Of a DNA stretch of 32,197 bases, positions 1 through 9,514 are shown one piece after another (the stretch's first letter is position 1; each line of letters starts with the position of its first letter). Under the pieces are notes generated by a model. It searched no databases. It was given only the letters and a program-made list of their open reading frames with translations, and was not told where the DNA came from. The position numbers and the translations under genes were made by a program. This DNA comes from Lachnospiraceae bacterium (GTDB lineage Bacteria; Bacillota; Clostridia; Lachnospirales; Lachnospiraceae): positions 1 to 32,197 of the forward strand of contig JAFUTQ010000099.1 in NCBI GenBank assembly GCA_017484135.1. Reading direction: 5' to 3'.

Positions 1-32
1 GGGAGACGGGGGGAAAGAGGCATATCCTGTAA

Positions 33-170
33 GCCCGGGTCAAAAGGTTCACATCGTGAAACGATGTGAACACTTTGCGCAAGAATCGCTTTGGAAAGCT
101 AGCTTTCCAAAACGATTCTTGTGCAAAAAAGTCTATGCCGACTTCGTCGGCATGACCTTTTGACCCCGGC
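33..170 (-). repeat. Structured interspersed element, full copy A
   Basis: A non-coding element upstream of deoC. Outer arms at 33-48 and 155-170 pair over 16 nt with one mismatch. Inside them are three hairpins: 48-57/61-70 (TTCACATCGT stem, GAA loop), a long central hairpin with 74-88/113-127 plus 90-100/101-111, and 135-142/146-153 (ATGCCGAC stem, TTC loop). G79 would face T122, a wobble pair if transcribed, which fits an RNA fold. The order of the hairpins is reversed relative to the copies at 16844 and 32025, so this copy is in the opposite orientation and I call it minus by convention. It has no open reading frame and no transposase. It occupies most of the 209 bases before deoC, so it may lie in that gene's leader. 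I see no promoter in bases 1-32. Confidence 0.85.
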
Positions 171-209
171 CATTTATTCTTAAGTAACCACATTTAGGAG
201 ACAAAACGC

Positions 210-857
210 ATGATGAACAAGGAACAAATTTATCAATATGTGGACCACACCGCACTCCGGCCGATGACATCATGGACGGATATCGTCCGTTTATGTGAGG
301 AAGCAATCGAGCATCATACCGCATCCGTGTGCATTCCCGGCTGCTATGTCAAAAGAGTGCATGAAACCTACGGCGACCGACTTACGATCTGTACCGTCGT
401 TGGATTTCCTCTGGGATATACCAGTACCGCCGGAAAACTTGCCGAAACAGAACAGGCACTTCGTGACGGTGCTTCCGAAATTGATATGGTAATTAATCTC
501 TGCGATGTAAAAAACGGCGCATACGACGCGGTGGAGGAAGAAATCCGTACACTCAAGAATCTGGTGGGAGAAAAGATTCTGAAAGTCATTATCGAAACCT
601 GTTATCTGACCGACGAGGAAAAAATTGCAATGTGTAAAGCGGTTACCGCTGCCGGAGCCGACTATATCAAAACCTCCACCGGATTCGGAACCTCCGGCGC
701 AACGCTCGCAGATGTGAAGCTTATGAAACAGCACATCGGAGCCGGAGTGAAAATCAAAGCTGCCGGCGGAATTCGAAGCAGGCAGGAGATGGAAGCGTAT
801 ATCCAGACCGGCTGCAGCCGGCTGGGCACAAGCTCTGCGGTAAGTATTTTGCGGTAA
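210..857 (+). CDS. deoC: Deoxyribose-phosphate aldolase
   Basis: DERA cleaves 2-deoxyribose-5-phosphate into glyceraldehyde-3-phosphate and acetaldehyde in the cytoplasm, the last step in salvage of deoxynucleosides as carbon. The 215-residue protein has the usual length for the class I aldolase family. The Schiff-base lysine is K154 in DYIKTSTGF. The second active-site lysine is K183 in KIKAAGGIR, and the acidic partner is D92 in EIDMVIN. Two ATG codons are adjacent (210 and 213). The TTAGGAGA ribosome site about 8 nt upstream suits either, and I keep the first. It is followed 29 bp later by cdd, another deoxynucleoside salvage gene, so the two probably form one operon. A structured repeat lies just upstream. 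Confidence 0.96.
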   Translation: MMNKEQIYQYVDHTALRPMTSWTDIVRLCEEAIEHHTASVCIPGCYVKRVHETYGDRLTICTVVGFPLGYTSTAGKLAETEQALRDGASEIDMVINLCDVKNGAYDAVEEEIRTLKNLVGEKILKVIIETCYLTDEEKIAMCKAVTAAGADYIKTSTGFGTSGATLADVKLMKQHIGAGVKIKAAGGIRSRQEMEAYIQTGCSRLGTSSAVSILR

Positions 858-886
858 GTGTTTCCACCTGAAAGGAGGTCGTTCGC

Positions 887-1282
887 ATGAATACTGAGGA
901 GCTGATTCGTCAGGCAAAGGCTGCCAGAGAACACTCTTATTGCCCGTATTCCCATTTCCGCGTCGGCGCAGCACTCTTGTGCGGGGACGGAACGGTATAT
1001 ACGGGCTGCAATATTGAAAATGCCGCATTTTCCCCGACGAATTGTGCGGAGCGCACCGCATTTTTTAAGGCAGTGTCGGAAGGGCATCGTGATTTTAAAA
1101 AAATCGCGATTATCGGAGAGACGGAGGAGTATCTGCCGCCCTGCGGGGTATGCAGACAGGTAATGCTAGAGTTTGTCGATCCATCCCGGTTTGAAGTGGT
1201 CATGGCCGGAAATACGGATGCCTGCAAGGTGGTAAAGCTGGCGGAACTCATGCCCGAATCTTTTGGTTCGAAATTTTTTTAG
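887..1282 (+). CDS. cdd: Cytidine deaminase
   Basis: This enzyme converts cytidine and deoxycytidine to uridine and deoxyuridine, feeding the same salvage route as deoC. The 131-residue length is typical of the homotetrameric bacterial form. The zinc ligands and catalytic glutamate are all visible: C53 and E55 in NCAER, and C86 and C89 in PCGVCRQ. The substrate-binding N-terminal motif YCPYSHFRVGAAL is also present. A strong AAAGGAGG ribosome site precedes the ATG by about 8 nt. I saw no rho-independent terminator directly after the stop codon. The next element is the 6S RNA promoter. Confidence 0.97.
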   Translation: MNTEELIRQAKAAREHSYCPYSHFRVGAALLCGDGTVYTGCNIENAAFSPTNCAERTAFFKAVSEGHRDFKKIAIIGETEEYLPPCGVCRQVMLEFVDPSRFEVVMAGNTDACKVVKLAELMPESFGSKFF

Positions 1283-1305
1283 AAAAAACTAACAGGAATT
1301 ATTCA

Positions 1306-1334
1306 TTGCATTCGGGTACACAATATAGTATAAT
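1306..1334 (+). promoter_or_regulatory. Sigma-A-type promoter of the 6S RNA
   Basis: The -35 box TTGCAT (1306-1311) and the perfect -10 box TATAAT (1329-1334) are separated by exactly 17 bp. The predicted start is near 1341, which places the closing stem of the downstream RNA at its 5' end. Confidence 0.85.
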
Positions 1335-1340
1335 CCTGTT

Positions 1341-1538
1341 GAAAGGTAGAAGGGCAGCCTGAAATGTTCGACACTCCCGCTTTTTTGAACCTACATCTAC
1401 TTTAAAAGGGATTCCTATATCGCCAATTGGATGTCAAGCCTCCGTTTGCAGTGGACGGCAGAAGATTGGGTGCGGTGACCCACCTAGCTTTGCTAGGAGT
1501 CAAAATGGCGGGAAACGGCATTTTGGGTCTTCTACAAA
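1341..1538 (+). ncRNA. ssrS: 6S RNA (RNA polymerase-binding regulatory RNA)
   Basis: I recognise this as a Firmicute-type 6S RNA of about 195 nt. Near the 5' end it carries GCCTGAAATGTTCGACACTC, which resembles the conserved CCTGAGATGTTCGC block of bacterial 6S RNAs, followed by TTGAACCTACATCT. The ends close by pairing GTAGAAG (1346-1352) with CTTCTAC (1529-1535). Internal hairpins include GGGT...ACCC, CCTAGC-TTT-GCTAGG and CAAAATG...GCATTTTG. 6S RNA mimics an open promoter and sequesters the housekeeping RNA polymerase, mainly in stationary phase. The family call rests on remembered consensus and the fold, not on a covariance-model score. The exact 3' end is uncertain. Confidence 0.8.
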
Positions 1539-1592
1539 AGAATCACTACTACAAAAGATAGTTACAAAAGACGGATTACTACCAAAGATGAC
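1533..1592 (+). repeat. Degenerate 30-bp tandem duplication after 6S RNA
   Basis: TACAAAAGA occurs at 1533, 1550 and 1563, and TACCAAAGA at 1580. Spacings of 17, 13 and 17 define a 30-bp unit repeated twice with substitutions. It begins inside the 3' closing strand of the 6S RNA. No reading frame or function is apparent. Confidence 0.6.
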
Positions 1593-1642
1593 AAGATACA
1601 AATAGAGAACTCTGATTCAGAATATGAAACGTAAGAGAAAGG

Positions 1643-1670
1643 GAAGCTGCTGCGAGGCAGCTTCTTTTCC
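1643..1670 (+). terminator. Rho-independent terminator
   Basis: GAAGCTGC (1643-1650) pairs with GCAGCTTC (1657-1664) around a 6-nt loop and is followed by a short T tract. It would end transcripts from the 6S promoter before the SpoIID-domain gene. Confidence 0.7.
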
Positions 1671-1720
1671 GTAACAGGCAGAACGCACGGTATTTTATGG
1701 ACCGATTCAGGGAGTAACCT

Positions 1721-3919
1721 ATGAAATTAAGAAAAAAAATAAGAACACGATTTTTTGTATACATAAGTGCAATTGGTCTTTTGATTCTTCTGACGGCAAC
1801 GCTTCTTGCAACGGGAAGAAACCCCCGGCAAACGGAAGACTGGTCCGTTTATGTGTGGAGGGATGAAATTCCTGCATGGATGGACTTTGCGCGACTTGAC
1901 AGCGAGGACTGGCAGCATAAAATCGGATCCAAGGGACGCATGACAAGAAAAGATGTGGCAGCAGTTCTGGAGCAGATGCATCTGTCCGGTTACATCCAGG
2001 TGCCCGGAAACGGGCGGTATATCACCCGGGAGGATTGGATTGATGTATATGAGCAGCTGCTGGATTATTATGACGAGCAGGAGATTGTCCGAAGGGAAAT
2101 CATCGTGCTGGATATCGAGCCGGAGCTCGTCACCGCAGTCGAGGGAAGTTTCCATTATATAATGCCGGAGTCTGTGCAGCTGGAGCCCTTTTACTGCTAT
2201 CAGGTCTATTGTAGCAGCGATCAGATATTGGGCATCAGCCAAAAAGATGTAAAAGATGCCTTAATCGAAAATGAATATATTATAACATGTCAGGATGGGG
2301 TAGTATCCTTTTTGTGTGACAATCAGGAATATCAGGTTCCCGCTTCCAGTGAGGAGCAGCTTGCGGGGGTGGTGGGCGATCTGGTGTTCTCGGGCGGAAA
2401 AATCACAACCATACGAAAAAAAGAAGATACGATTCTGGGCAAGATGATTGCACTTACCGATACCTATGCAGATATCAAAGGATATGGTCAGGTTCCATGC
2501 AGTGATACCATGAAATTTTATTCCACCTATGACGGAATCCATGAGGCAAAAAAAGAGGAACTCCTGCTGGAAAACATGGAGATCACCTATGTTGTGGCAG
2601 AGGGAAAGGTCTGTGCCTTTTTGATGGAGAAGCCTCCCGATATCGAAAATATCCGCGTACTTCTCTTAAACGGAAAGAGCCCATACTATGAAGACATATT
2701 CATCAATGCAGATGTTCCGGTGGTAGTCAGCGAGCAGGAACAGCAGCTTACGTTGGGAGCAGGGGAATTGCTTGCCGCTTCTTCCTATCAGGAAACGCTG
2801 TCCCGAGCAACGCTTACCGTGTCTGCTGAAGACGGAGTTTCCCCATTATATCTTACGGATTCAAATGGCAACCGCGTCTCTTATGGTTATGAAGGTGTTC
2901 TGGAGCTGCGCAGCTATGCAGAGGGCTATTGCGTGGTAAACGTTGTTCCGCTGGAAAGCTATCTGAAGGGGGTGATCCCCAGTGAAATGCCATCCTCCTA
3001 TGATCCGGAGGCCTTGAAAAGTCAGGCCGTCTGTGCCAGAAGCTATGCCTATATACAGATGATGGAAAATAATTATCAGCGGCTGGGTGCCCATATCGAT
3101 GACAGCACTGCTTATCAGGTATACAACAAACAGGAGCATGGCAGCAGTACGGACCAGGCGGTGGACGACACCTATGGTCAGGTGCTGAAATTTTCAGACC
3201 AGGTCATTGAGGCCTACTATTTTTCGACATCTTACGGTCATACCGGAGATTATTCGGCGTGGAAGCTTGACCCGGAGGAGTATCCATATCTGACGGGAAG
3301 CTGGCTCAGAAATGGGGAAAACGGAATTGATCTTTCGGATGAATCAGCATTTTCCGATTACATCCGAAGTCCGGACGAAAGCTGCTATGAGTCTGATTTG
3401 AAGTATTTTCGGTGGAATACCGAGCTTCATTTTGCAGACCGGACAGAAGCTCTGAAAAACAGAATTACAGACCGGAAATCCATTCAGCCGGATATGATTT
3501 CATATGAGACTCCGAATATGGCAGAGGAGGCAGCTTCCATGAACGGGTTTGGTTCCCTGACCGGAATCAAAGTGAACGGAAGGAGTGAGACCGGAGTCAT
3601 CGCGGAGCTGATCCTGCAGTTTGAATACGGCACAGTACATATCGCGGGAGAATACAATATTCGTCATATTCTGGGTGCAGGTCTGGATCAGATCAACTGG
3701 CAGGATGGCAGCAGCAGTGACTCGATGACCATTTTGCCCAGTTCCTATATTACCGTTATAAGAGTCGATTCAGACACCTATATGGTATATGGCGGTGGAT
3801 ACGGTCATGGACTTGGAATGAGTCAGAATGGTGCACAGCAATTAGCGCTGCAGGGTTGGCAGGCACCGGAAATTCTGCAGCTATTTTATCCCGGAACGGA
3901 TATTTCCCGGATTTATTAA
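1721..3919 (+). CDS. SpoIID/LytB-domain protein, possibly a lytic transglycosylase
   Basis: The 732-residue protein starts with a basic tail and one hydrophobic segment at about residues 11-30, so it is probably membrane anchored and acts outside the cytoplasm. The C-terminal half carries the SpoIID/LytB domain, with VVPLESYLKGVIPSEMPSSY at its start. E422 in PSEMP matches the catalytic glutamate of SpoIID, a lytic transglycosylase that cleaves denuded glycan strands during engulfment. The block GGGYGHGLGMSQNGAQQLA near the C terminus is also typical. The first 380 residues or so have no domain I recognise and make the protein about twice the length of B. subtilis SpoIID. Its job could be vegetative wall remodelling rather than engulfment. 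The start is supported by GGGAG upstream of the ATG. Confidence 0.85.
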   Translation: MKLRKKIRTRFFVYISAIGLLILLTATLLATGRNPRQTEDWSVYVWRDEIPAWMDFARLDSEDWQHKIGSKGRMTRKDVAAVLEQMHLSGYIQVPGNGRYITREDWIDVYEQLLDYYDEQEIVRREIIVLDIEPELVTAVEGSFHYIMPESVQLEPFYCYQVYCSSDQILGISQKDVKDALIENEYIITCQDGVVSFLCDNQEYQVPASSEEQLAGVVGDLVFSGGKITTIRKKEDTILGKMIALTDTYADIKGYGQVPCSDTMKFYSTYDGIHEAKKEELLLENMEITYVVAEGKVCAFLMEKPPDIENIRVLLLNGKSPYYEDIFINADVPVVVSEQEQQLTLGAGELLAASSYQETLSRATLTVSAEDGVSPLYLTDSNGNRVSYGYEGVLELRSYAEGYCVVNVVPLESYLKGVIPSEMPSSYDPEALKSQAVCARSYAYIQMMENNYQRLGAHIDDSTAYQVYNKQEHGSSTDQAVDDTYGQVLKFSDQVIEAYYFSTSYGHTGDYSAWKLDPEEYPYLTGSWLRNGENGIDLSDESAFSDYIRSPDESCYESDLKYFRWNTELHFADRTEALKNRITDRKSIQPDMISYETPNMAEEAASMNGFGSLTGIKVNGRSETGVIAELILQFEYGTVHIAGEYNIRHILGAGLDQINWQDGSSSDSMTILPSSYITVIRVDSDTYMVYGGGYGHGLGMSQNGAQQLALQGWQAPEILQLFYPGTDISRIY

Positions 3920-3995
3920 GTCCTACTTGCCAGTTTTCCGTTTTCATGTTAATCTTTTAAGCGCATAGAAATAGCATTCAGTACGGAGTGAAGCA

Positions 3996-4865
3996 ATGAT
4001 TTGGAAGATGATCGGCAATATAAAGTCGTTTCTGGATAAATGCAAACGGGATAATATTAACGCATTTGCTGCACAGACAGCCTTTTTTATCATTTTGTCC
4101 ATTATTCCCTTTCTGATGGTATTCAGTGCGCTGCTGCAGTACACTCCGGTAACGGAGGGAACGCTTCTTGAAATGGTAAACCGGATTATGCCGCAGTATA
4201 TTGCGCCTTTTATGGTATCCATTATCAATGAGGTTTACACCCGGTCTGTAGGACTCGTGTCCATTGCAGTCATTGTCGCAATCTGGTCCGCTGCCAAGGG
4301 TGTACAATATCTGGTAAACGGGCTGAATGTGGTAAATGAGATCGTCGAGACAAGAAACTGGTTCATCCTTCGATTCTGGGCTGTGATCTATACGATCGTG
4401 TTTGTCATCGCCATTACCGTCACGCTGGTGCTCATTGTATTTGGCAAGTCACTGCAGGGACTGATCGTGAAAAACCTGCCGATTCTGGCTCCTGTTGTAA
4501 ATCTTATCATGGGAAATCGAAGTCCGATTATGCTGGTCTTTCTCATTTTGTTTTTTACCGTTGCCTATACCTGGCTTCCGAATCGGAGGATTCGTATGCG
4601 TTCCCAGTTGCCCGGGGCCATATTGTGTTCCGTTGCATGGTATGTTTTTTCCTTCGGCATATCGGTTTATGTGAATTATTTTAACGGCTTTTCCATGTAT
4701 GGCAGCCTGACTACCATCGTGCTTATTATGCTGTGGCTGTATTTTTGTATCTATATTATGATGCTGTGTGCGGAATTCAATATTGTGTTTAATGATCGCA
4801 TTGAACAGTTGATGAACCGCAGAAAGTATAAAAAGATTAGAGGGGGCAAAAGGTTCACATCGTGA
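3996..4865 (+). CDS. YihY/BrkB-family membrane protein
   Basis: A 289-residue integral membrane protein with about six hydrophobic segments and the YihY family pattern: an N-terminal [19 protein letters not shown] segment, a mid-protein [15 protein letters not shown] block, and a C-terminal [20 protein letters not shown] segment. The family was once annotated as ribonuclease BN, but that assignment was wrong and its role is unknown. A weak GGAGTG ribosome site precedes the ATG. The last eight codons and the TGA stop are supplied by the shortened structured element at 4844-4880, so the C-terminal tail RGGKRFTS is repeat-derived. pheS begins 40 bp downstream. Confidence 0.88.
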   Translation: MIWKMIGNIKSFLDKCKRDNINAFAAQTAFFIILSIIPFLMVFSALLQYTPVTEGTLLEMVNRIMPQYIAPFMVSIINEVYTRSVGLVSIAVIVAIWSAAKGVQYLVNGLNVVNEIVETRNWFILRFWAVIYTIVFVIAITVTLVLIVFGKSLQGLIVKNLPILAPVVNLIMGNRSPIMLVFLILFFTVAYTWLPNRRIRMRSQLPGAILCSVAWYVFSFGISVYVNYFNGFSMYGSLTTIVLIMLWLYFCIYIMMLCAEFNIVFNDRIEQLMNRRKYKKIRGGKRFTS

Positions 4866-4880
4866 CATGACCTTTTGCCC
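4844..4880 (+). repeat. Shortened copy E of the structured element
   Basis: Arms GGGCAAAAGGT (4844-4854) and ACCTTTTGCCC (4870-4880) pair perfectly over 11 bp. Between them only TCACATCGTGA and CATG remain, matching one end of the full element joined to its other end, so the middle appears deleted. It lies across the 3' end of the YihY gene and provides its stop codon. Confidence 0.8.
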
Positions 4881-4905
4881 GTTAAATCAAAAAAGGAGAA
4901 CACCA

Positions 4906-5928
4906 ATGAAAGAGAAATTGGAACAAATCAGAGCGCATGCCATTCATGCGATCGAAAATTCGGAAAATTTAGAAAAATTAAATGAAGTGCGCATGGACGT
5001 ACTGGGAAAAAAAGGTGAATTAACAGCAGTTCTCAAAGGAATGAAAGATGTCGCAGCCGAAGACCGTCCGAAGGTTGGACAGTGGGTCAACGAGACGAGA
5101 GCTGTCATCGAAACGAGACTGGAAGAGAAAAAGGCTGCATTTGAAGCGGAAAAACTGCGTGCCAGATACGAAAGCGAGAAAATTGACGTCACGATGCCTG
5201 CCGTTACCTGCCAATGCGGCAGACTTCATCCGGTGACGCAGGTAAGAAACCAGTTGATTGACATTTTTTCAGCCATGGGCTTTGAAATATATGAAGGAAC
5301 CGAAATTGAAACCGATTATTATAATTTTACCGCGTTAAATACCCCGCAGGATCACCCGGCCAGAGATATGCAGGATACTTTTTACCTCTCACCGGAATTT
5401 TTGCTTCGCACACAGACCTCTGCAGGCCAGATTCATGTGATGGAGGCAAAAAAACCGCCGATCAAGGTAGTCTCTCCTGGAAAGGTATTTCGTTCGGATG
5501 ATGATGCCACCCATTCACCAATGTTTACCCAGATGGAAGGTCTTGTGGTAGATCGTGGGATTACTCTGTGTGACCTGAAGGGAATGCTGGATGAATTTGT
5601 ACAGAAAATTTTCGGAGAAGGAACCAAAACACGTCTGCGCCCCTCTTATTTTCCGTTTACGGAGCCTTCGGTTGAGGTTGACGTGAGCTGCTTTCAGTGC
5701 GGCGGAACAGGCTGCAAGCTCTGCAAGGGAACCGGCTGGATCGAGGTTTTAGGTGCCGGAGTGGTAAACCACCGGGTGCTGGAGGGCTGTAACATTGATA
5801 CGTCGGAATACAGCGGCTTTGCATTCGGCATCGGAATTGAGCGGATTGCCATGTTAAAGTACGGAATCAACAATATCAAGCTGTTGTTCGAGTCGGATCT
5901 GCGCGTACTGGAACAGATTGATGATTAA
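4906..5928 (+). CDS. pheS: Phenylalanine--tRNA ligase alpha subunit
   Basis: PheS carries the catalytic class II core of the alpha2-beta2 synthetase that charges tRNA-Phe. The 340-residue length is standard. An N-terminal coiled coil (about residues 1-85) for tRNA binding is followed by class II motif 2 ([18 protein letters not shown]) and motif 3 ([14 protein letters not shown]). A Cys-rich stretch [17 protein letters not shown] sits before motif 3, as in other bacterial PheS. I chose ATG 4906, preceded by AAAGGAGA. An in-frame extension to 4867 would read through the repeat hairpin and is unlikely. pheT follows 23 bp later. I saw no tRNA-Phe T-box leader. Confidence 0.97.
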   Translation: MKEKLEQIRAHAIHAIENSENLEKLNEVRMDVLGKKGELTAVLKGMKDVAAEDRPKVGQWVNETRAVIETRLEEKKAAFEAEKLRARYESEKIDVTMPAVTCQCGRLHPVTQVRNQLIDIFSAMGFEIYEGTEIETDYYNFTALNTPQDHPARDMQDTFYLSPEFLLRTQTSAGQIHVMEAKKPPIKVVSPGKVFRSDDDATHSPMFTQMEGLVVDRGITLCDLKGMLDEFVQKIFGEGTKTRLRPSYFPFTEPSVEVDVSCFQCGGTGCKLCKGTGWIEVLGAGVVNHRVLEGCNIDTSEYSGFAFGIGIERIAMLKYGINNIKLLFESDLRVLEQIDD

Positions 5929-5951
5929 GCTTAAGGAAAGGCAGGTAAATT

Positions 5952-8372
5952 ATGTTAGCACCGTTAAGTTGGTTAAAGGACTATGTTGAGATTGATGTGA
6001 CCCCAAAGGAGCTGGAAGAAAAATTATTCTCCTGCGGGTTTGAAGTAGAAGAGCTGACAGAGGTCGGAAAAGATATCAGGAATGTTGTAGTGGGGCTGGT
6101 AGAGCAGTGCGAGCCCATTCCCGACACACACTTAAATCTGTGTCAGGTAAATGCGGGGGCGCATGGCACGTTTCAGATCTGCTGTGGTGCCGATAATGTA
6201 AAGACCGGCGGCAAGTATCCGCTGGCATTGATCGGTGCAACGGTTTATGCCACCGAAAAGGATCATGTGACCATTGAGGGAATCATGGAGATCAAACAGG
6301 GAAAGCTGAGGGGGTATGATTCCTACGGCATGCTCTGTTCCGGTACCGAGCTGGGGCTGACCGAGGATTTATATCCCGGTGCCGGCTACAACGGACTGCT
6401 TGTTCTGCCGGAGGATGCCGAAATCGGTGCGGATGTCAAGCCGCTTCTGGGCATGGATGACTGGATATATGATATTGCAATTACCGCAAACCGACCGGAT
6501 TGCCAGAGCATTTACGGAATCGCCAGAGAAGTTGCCGCAGTCCTTGGAAAAGAATGCAAGGCACCGGCGCTTGATTTTACAGAGACTGCGGTTACCAAAG
6601 CGCCGTTTTCCGTGAAGGTGGATGCGCCGGAGCTCTGTCCGCGCTATATTGCCCATTATGTATATGATGTTACCATCGGAGAATCTCCCGCATGGATGCG
6701 GCGGAGACTGGCCCTGACTGGCTGCAGTGCAATTTCTAATGTGGTGGATATTACCAACTATGTATTAAAGGAACTTGGGCAGCCCATGCATGCCTTTGAT
6801 TATGCTTATCTGGAGGGAGATCAGATTCAGGTGCGAAGGGCAGCGGACGGGGAGAAGATCGTTACCTTAGACGAAAAGGAGTTTACCTTAAACAACAATA
6901 ACCTGGTAATCTGCGATGGCGTAAAGCCGGTGGCACTGGCTGGGATTATGGGCGGCTTAAACTCCGAAATCGTGGACACCACCTCTGAGGTCATGTTCGA
7001 AGCGGCAAAATTTGTCCGGGATAATATTCGCAAGAGCTCCAGAGCCCTGGGACAGTCTTCGGATTCCAGCGCCCGTTTTGCCAAGGGCGTGGATGAGTAC
7101 ACGACGGTCATGGCCATGAAGCGCGCCCTGCATCTGATCGAAGAATTAGGCTGCGGCAAGGTTTCCTCGACCCACATGGATGTCAATACCGGAAATTCCG
7201 TTGAACCGCATGCGATGAAGGTAAGCATAAGACAGGTAAACGGCGTTCTCGGGATCCGGGTGCCGGATGAGGACATTGTGCGCATTCTAAAGGCCTTGCA
7301 GTTTGCCCCGGAGTTAAACGGCGATGAACTGACCCTTCAGATCCCTGCTTATCGGGAAGATATGGATTCCTATCCGGATGTTGCGGAGGAAGTGATTCGT
7401 ATGTACGGCTATGAGCATGTAACCCCTACATTCATGTCTACCGCAGAGGTTACCATGGGCGGTCTGAATCTGAAACAGAAAACCGAGCTGAAGCTGAAGC
7501 GTGCGCTTTGCAGCGCAGGTGCTTACGAAGGGATTCATTATTCCTTTTTCTCGCCGGCTGATCTGGATCTGCTGCGACTTTCGGAGGATGCAGCGGAACG
7601 GAATGCCATTTCGCTTCAAAATCCGATTAATGCAGATCTTTCCCTGATGCGCACAACGCTGGCTCCTCAGATGCTTCATGCAATTGCGCGGAATCAGAAA
7701 AACGGGATTCTCGAAGGCAGAATTTTTGAACTGGGCAATATTTTTATACCAAAGTCTCTGCCGTTGACGGAATATCCAGACGAACGGGAAACCCTGTGCG
7801 TCGGTTTGTTTGGGGAAGCGGAGTCTTTCTTTACGTTAAAGGGAATGACGGAAACCGTAGCAGAAACACTGTGCCTTACCTTTACCTATGAACCCGGATC
7901 AAAACCCTTCCTTCATCCGTATCAGACAGCCATTGTGCGATGTGAGGGAATCGAAGTGGGGTATCTGGGCAAGCTTGCCTACGAGCTGCAGGATGAACTG
8001 GATATGAGAGTGCCTGCCTATCTTATGGAATTGGATGTAAGAGGCCTGTCCCGGTGGTACGGAAAAGAGCAGCGATTTGTTCCGATCCCCAGATTTGCAG
8101 AGGAAAAACGGGATTTCGCCTTCGTTGCGGACAAACAGGTTTCCTGCGCCGAAATTGAAAACGGCATCCGGGAGGCCTGCGATTATGTGACAAAAGTTAC
8201 CCTGTTTGACGTATATGAGGGGATTCAGCTGCCGAAGGATAAAAAGAGCATGGCATTTTCGGTCGTCTTTACTCCGCGTGAAGAGGCGCTTTCCGCCTCC
8301 TTCATGGAGCAGCTTGTGGAAGACATCCTGAAGAACCTGAACGAAAAGCTCGGCATCTCGCTCCGGGCATAA
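5952..8372 (+). CDS. pheT: Phenylalanine--tRNA ligase beta subunit
   Basis: The 806-residue beta subunit has the full bacterial layout: N-terminal [11 protein letters not shown], an EMAP-type tRNA-binding domain (about 40-150), the B3/B4 editing domain that hydrolyses Tyr-tRNA-Phe (about 210-380), the B5 domain (about 405-480), the inactive class II-like core, and a C-terminal FDX-ACB anticodon-binding domain (about 713-806, starting [15 protein letters not shown]). It pairs with PheS from the adjacent gene. The ATG at 5952 follows AAGGAAAGGCAGG. No truncation or frameshift is seen. Confidence 0.97.
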   Translation: MLAPLSWLKDYVEIDVTPKELEEKLFSCGFEVEELTEVGKDIRNVVVGLVEQCEPIPDTHLNLCQVNAGAHGTFQICCGADNVKTGGKYPLALIGATVYATEKDHVTIEGIMEIKQGKLRGYDSYGMLCSGTELGLTEDLYPGAGYNGLLVLPEDAEIGADVKPLLGMDDWIYDIAITANRPDCQSIYGIAREVAAVLGKECKAPALDFTETAVTKAPFSVKVDAPELCPRYIAHYVYDVTIGESPAWMRRRLALTGCSAISNVVDITNYVLKELGQPMHAFDYAYLEGDQIQVRRAADGEKIVTLDEKEFTLNNNNLVICDGVKPVALAGIMGGLNSEIVDTTSEVMFEAAKFVRDNIRKSSRALGQSSDSSARFAKGVDEYTTVMAMKRALHLIEELGCGKVSSTHMDVNTGNSVEPHAMKVSIRQVNGVLGIRVPDEDIVRILKALQFAPELNGDELTLQIPAYREDMDSYPDVAEEVIRMYGYEHVTPTFMSTAEVTMGGLNLKQKTELKLKRALCSAGAYEGIHYSFFSPADLDLLRLSEDAAERNAISLQNPINADLSLMRTTLAPQMLHAIARNQKNGILEGRIFELGNIFIPKSLPLTEYPDERETLCVGLFGEAESFFTLKGMTETVAETLCLTFTYEPGSKPFLHPYQTAIVRCEGIEVGYLGKLAYELQDELDMRVPAYLMELDVRGLSRWYGKEQRFVPIPRFAEEKRDFAFVADKQVSCAEIENGIREACDYVTKVTLFDVYEGIQLPKDKKSMAFSVVFTPREEALSASFMEQLVEDILKNLNEKLGISLRA

Positions 8373-8407
8373 CGGAAAACAGCAGACACCAGAAAAAGGA
8401 TGAAAAT

Positions 8408-9451
8408 ATGAACGTTAAAGATTTTGATTATGAACTTCCGGAAGAACTGATCGCGCAGGATCCGCTGGAGGATCGTTCCGGTTCGCGTCTGATGCTTCTG
8501 GATCGGCAGACCGGAGCGGTCTGCCATAAAATATTCCGGGAGCTGCCGGAGTTTCTATGCGCAGGAGACTGCCTCGTGTTGAACAACACAAAGGTAATTC
8601 CGGCAAGACTATTCGGAATCCGGGAGGATACCGGAGCAAAAATTGAGCTTCTTCTTTTGAGACGTCACTCCGATGATATCTGGGAAACATTGGTCAAGCC
8701 GGGAAGAAAATGCCGGAAGGGTGTAAAAATCCTGTTTGGAGACGGACTTTTGACCGGAGAGATCTTAGATATTGTCGATGAAGGGAATCGTATGATCCGA
8801 TTTTCCTATGAAGGGATTTTTGAGCAGATTCTGGATCAACTCGGTCAGATGCCGCTTCCACCTTATATCAAGCATACTTTAAAGGATCAGAACCGCTATC
8901 AGACTGTCTATGCGAGACACGACGGCTCCGCAGCCGCGCCGACAGCCGGTCTGCATTTTACCCCGGAGCTTTTGCATAAACTTCGCGAAAAAGGCGTTGA
9001 GATTGCCGAAATTACACTTCATGTCGGTCTCGGCACCTTTCGTCCGGTCATGGCTCATACCGTCGAGGAGCATCATATGCATTCGGAATTTTATCAGATC
9101 CTGCAAGCGGATGCAGACAAAATCAACCATGCCAAAAGCAGCGGACATCGTGTGATTGCGGTAGGGACGACCAGTGCCAGAACGTTGGAAGCCGCATCAG
9201 ATTCCAACGGAGAGATGACGGAAAAAAGCGGCTGGACCAATATTTTTATTTATCCGGGCTACCAATTTAAAGTCATTGACGGATTGATTACAAATTTTCA
9301 TCTGCCCCAGTCCACACTGGTAATGCTCGTGTCTGCACTGGCAGGCAGAGAGCATGTTCTTGCCGCCTATGAGCAGGGCATCAAAGAGCGTTATCGTTTT
9401 TTCAGCTTTGGGGATGCGATGTTCATTACCGATACAAAAAATTTATTGTAA
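8408..9451 (+). CDS. queA: tRNA preQ1(34) S-adenosylmethionine ribosyltransferase-isomerase
   Basis: QueA transfers and isomerises the ribosyl group of S-adenosylmethionine onto preQ1 at tRNA position 34, giving epoxyqueuosine. The 347-residue protein has family blocks throughout: [18 protein letters not shown] at the N terminus, [15 protein letters not shown], the [14 protein letters not shown] block, and C-terminal [19 protein letters not shown]. Length and ends match the family. The ATG follows AAAAAGGATG. The other queuosine genes (tgt, queG or queH) are not in this window. The stop codon is embedded in the -35 region of the next promoter. Confidence 0.96.
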   Translation: MNVKDFDYELPEELIAQDPLEDRSGSRLMLLDRQTGAVCHKIFRELPEFLCAGDCLVLNNTKVIPARLFGIREDTGAKIELLLLRRHSDDIWETLVKPGRKCRKGVKILFGDGLLTGEILDIVDEGNRMIRFSYEGIFEQILDQLGQMPLPPYIKHTLKDQNRYQTVYARHDGSAAAPTAGLHFTPELLHKLREKGVEIAEITLHVGLGTFRPVMAHTVEEHHMHSEFYQILQADADKINHAKSSGHRVIAVGTTSARTLEAASDSNGEMTEKSGWTNIFIYPGYQFKVIDGLITNFHLPQSTLVMLVSALAGREHVLAAYEQGIKERYRFFSFGDAMFITDTKNLL

Positions 9452-9474
9452 ATTTTTGAAAGATGTTATAGAAT
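9446..9474 (+). promoter_or_regulatory. Candidate promoter for the PilZ gene
   Basis: TTGTAA (9446-9451) and TAGAAT (9469-9474) lie 17 bp apart just upstream of the PilZ gene. The -35 box overlaps the queA stop codon. The -35 box matches consensus at four of six bases, so this is a moderate call. Confidence 0.5.
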
Positions 9475-9514
9475 GATAGTTAAGTGATCAAGGCTTTCAG
9501 ATAAGGAGAGAACT

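Noticed and set aside
48-70. TTCACATCGT/ACGATGTGAA as a repressor operator upstream of deoC
   Set aside because: It looks like a LacI-type operator, but the same hairpin occurs inside every copy of the element next to unrelated genes, so it is part of the element.
291-1061. 256-codon minus-strand frame opposite deoC and cdd
   Set aside because: It is antisense to two clear enzymes with intact motifs, has no ribosome site and no recognisable domain.
4867-4905. In-frame N-terminal extension of pheS upstream of 4906
   Set aside because: It reads through the repeat hairpin, lacks a ribosome site and adds residues not found in PheS. ATG 4906 has AAAGGAGA upstream.
5694-5744. Cys-rich CxxCGxxGCxxCxG stretch in PheS as a foreign zinc-finger insertion
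   Set aside because: The same knuckle is common in bacterial PheS, so it is not an insertion.
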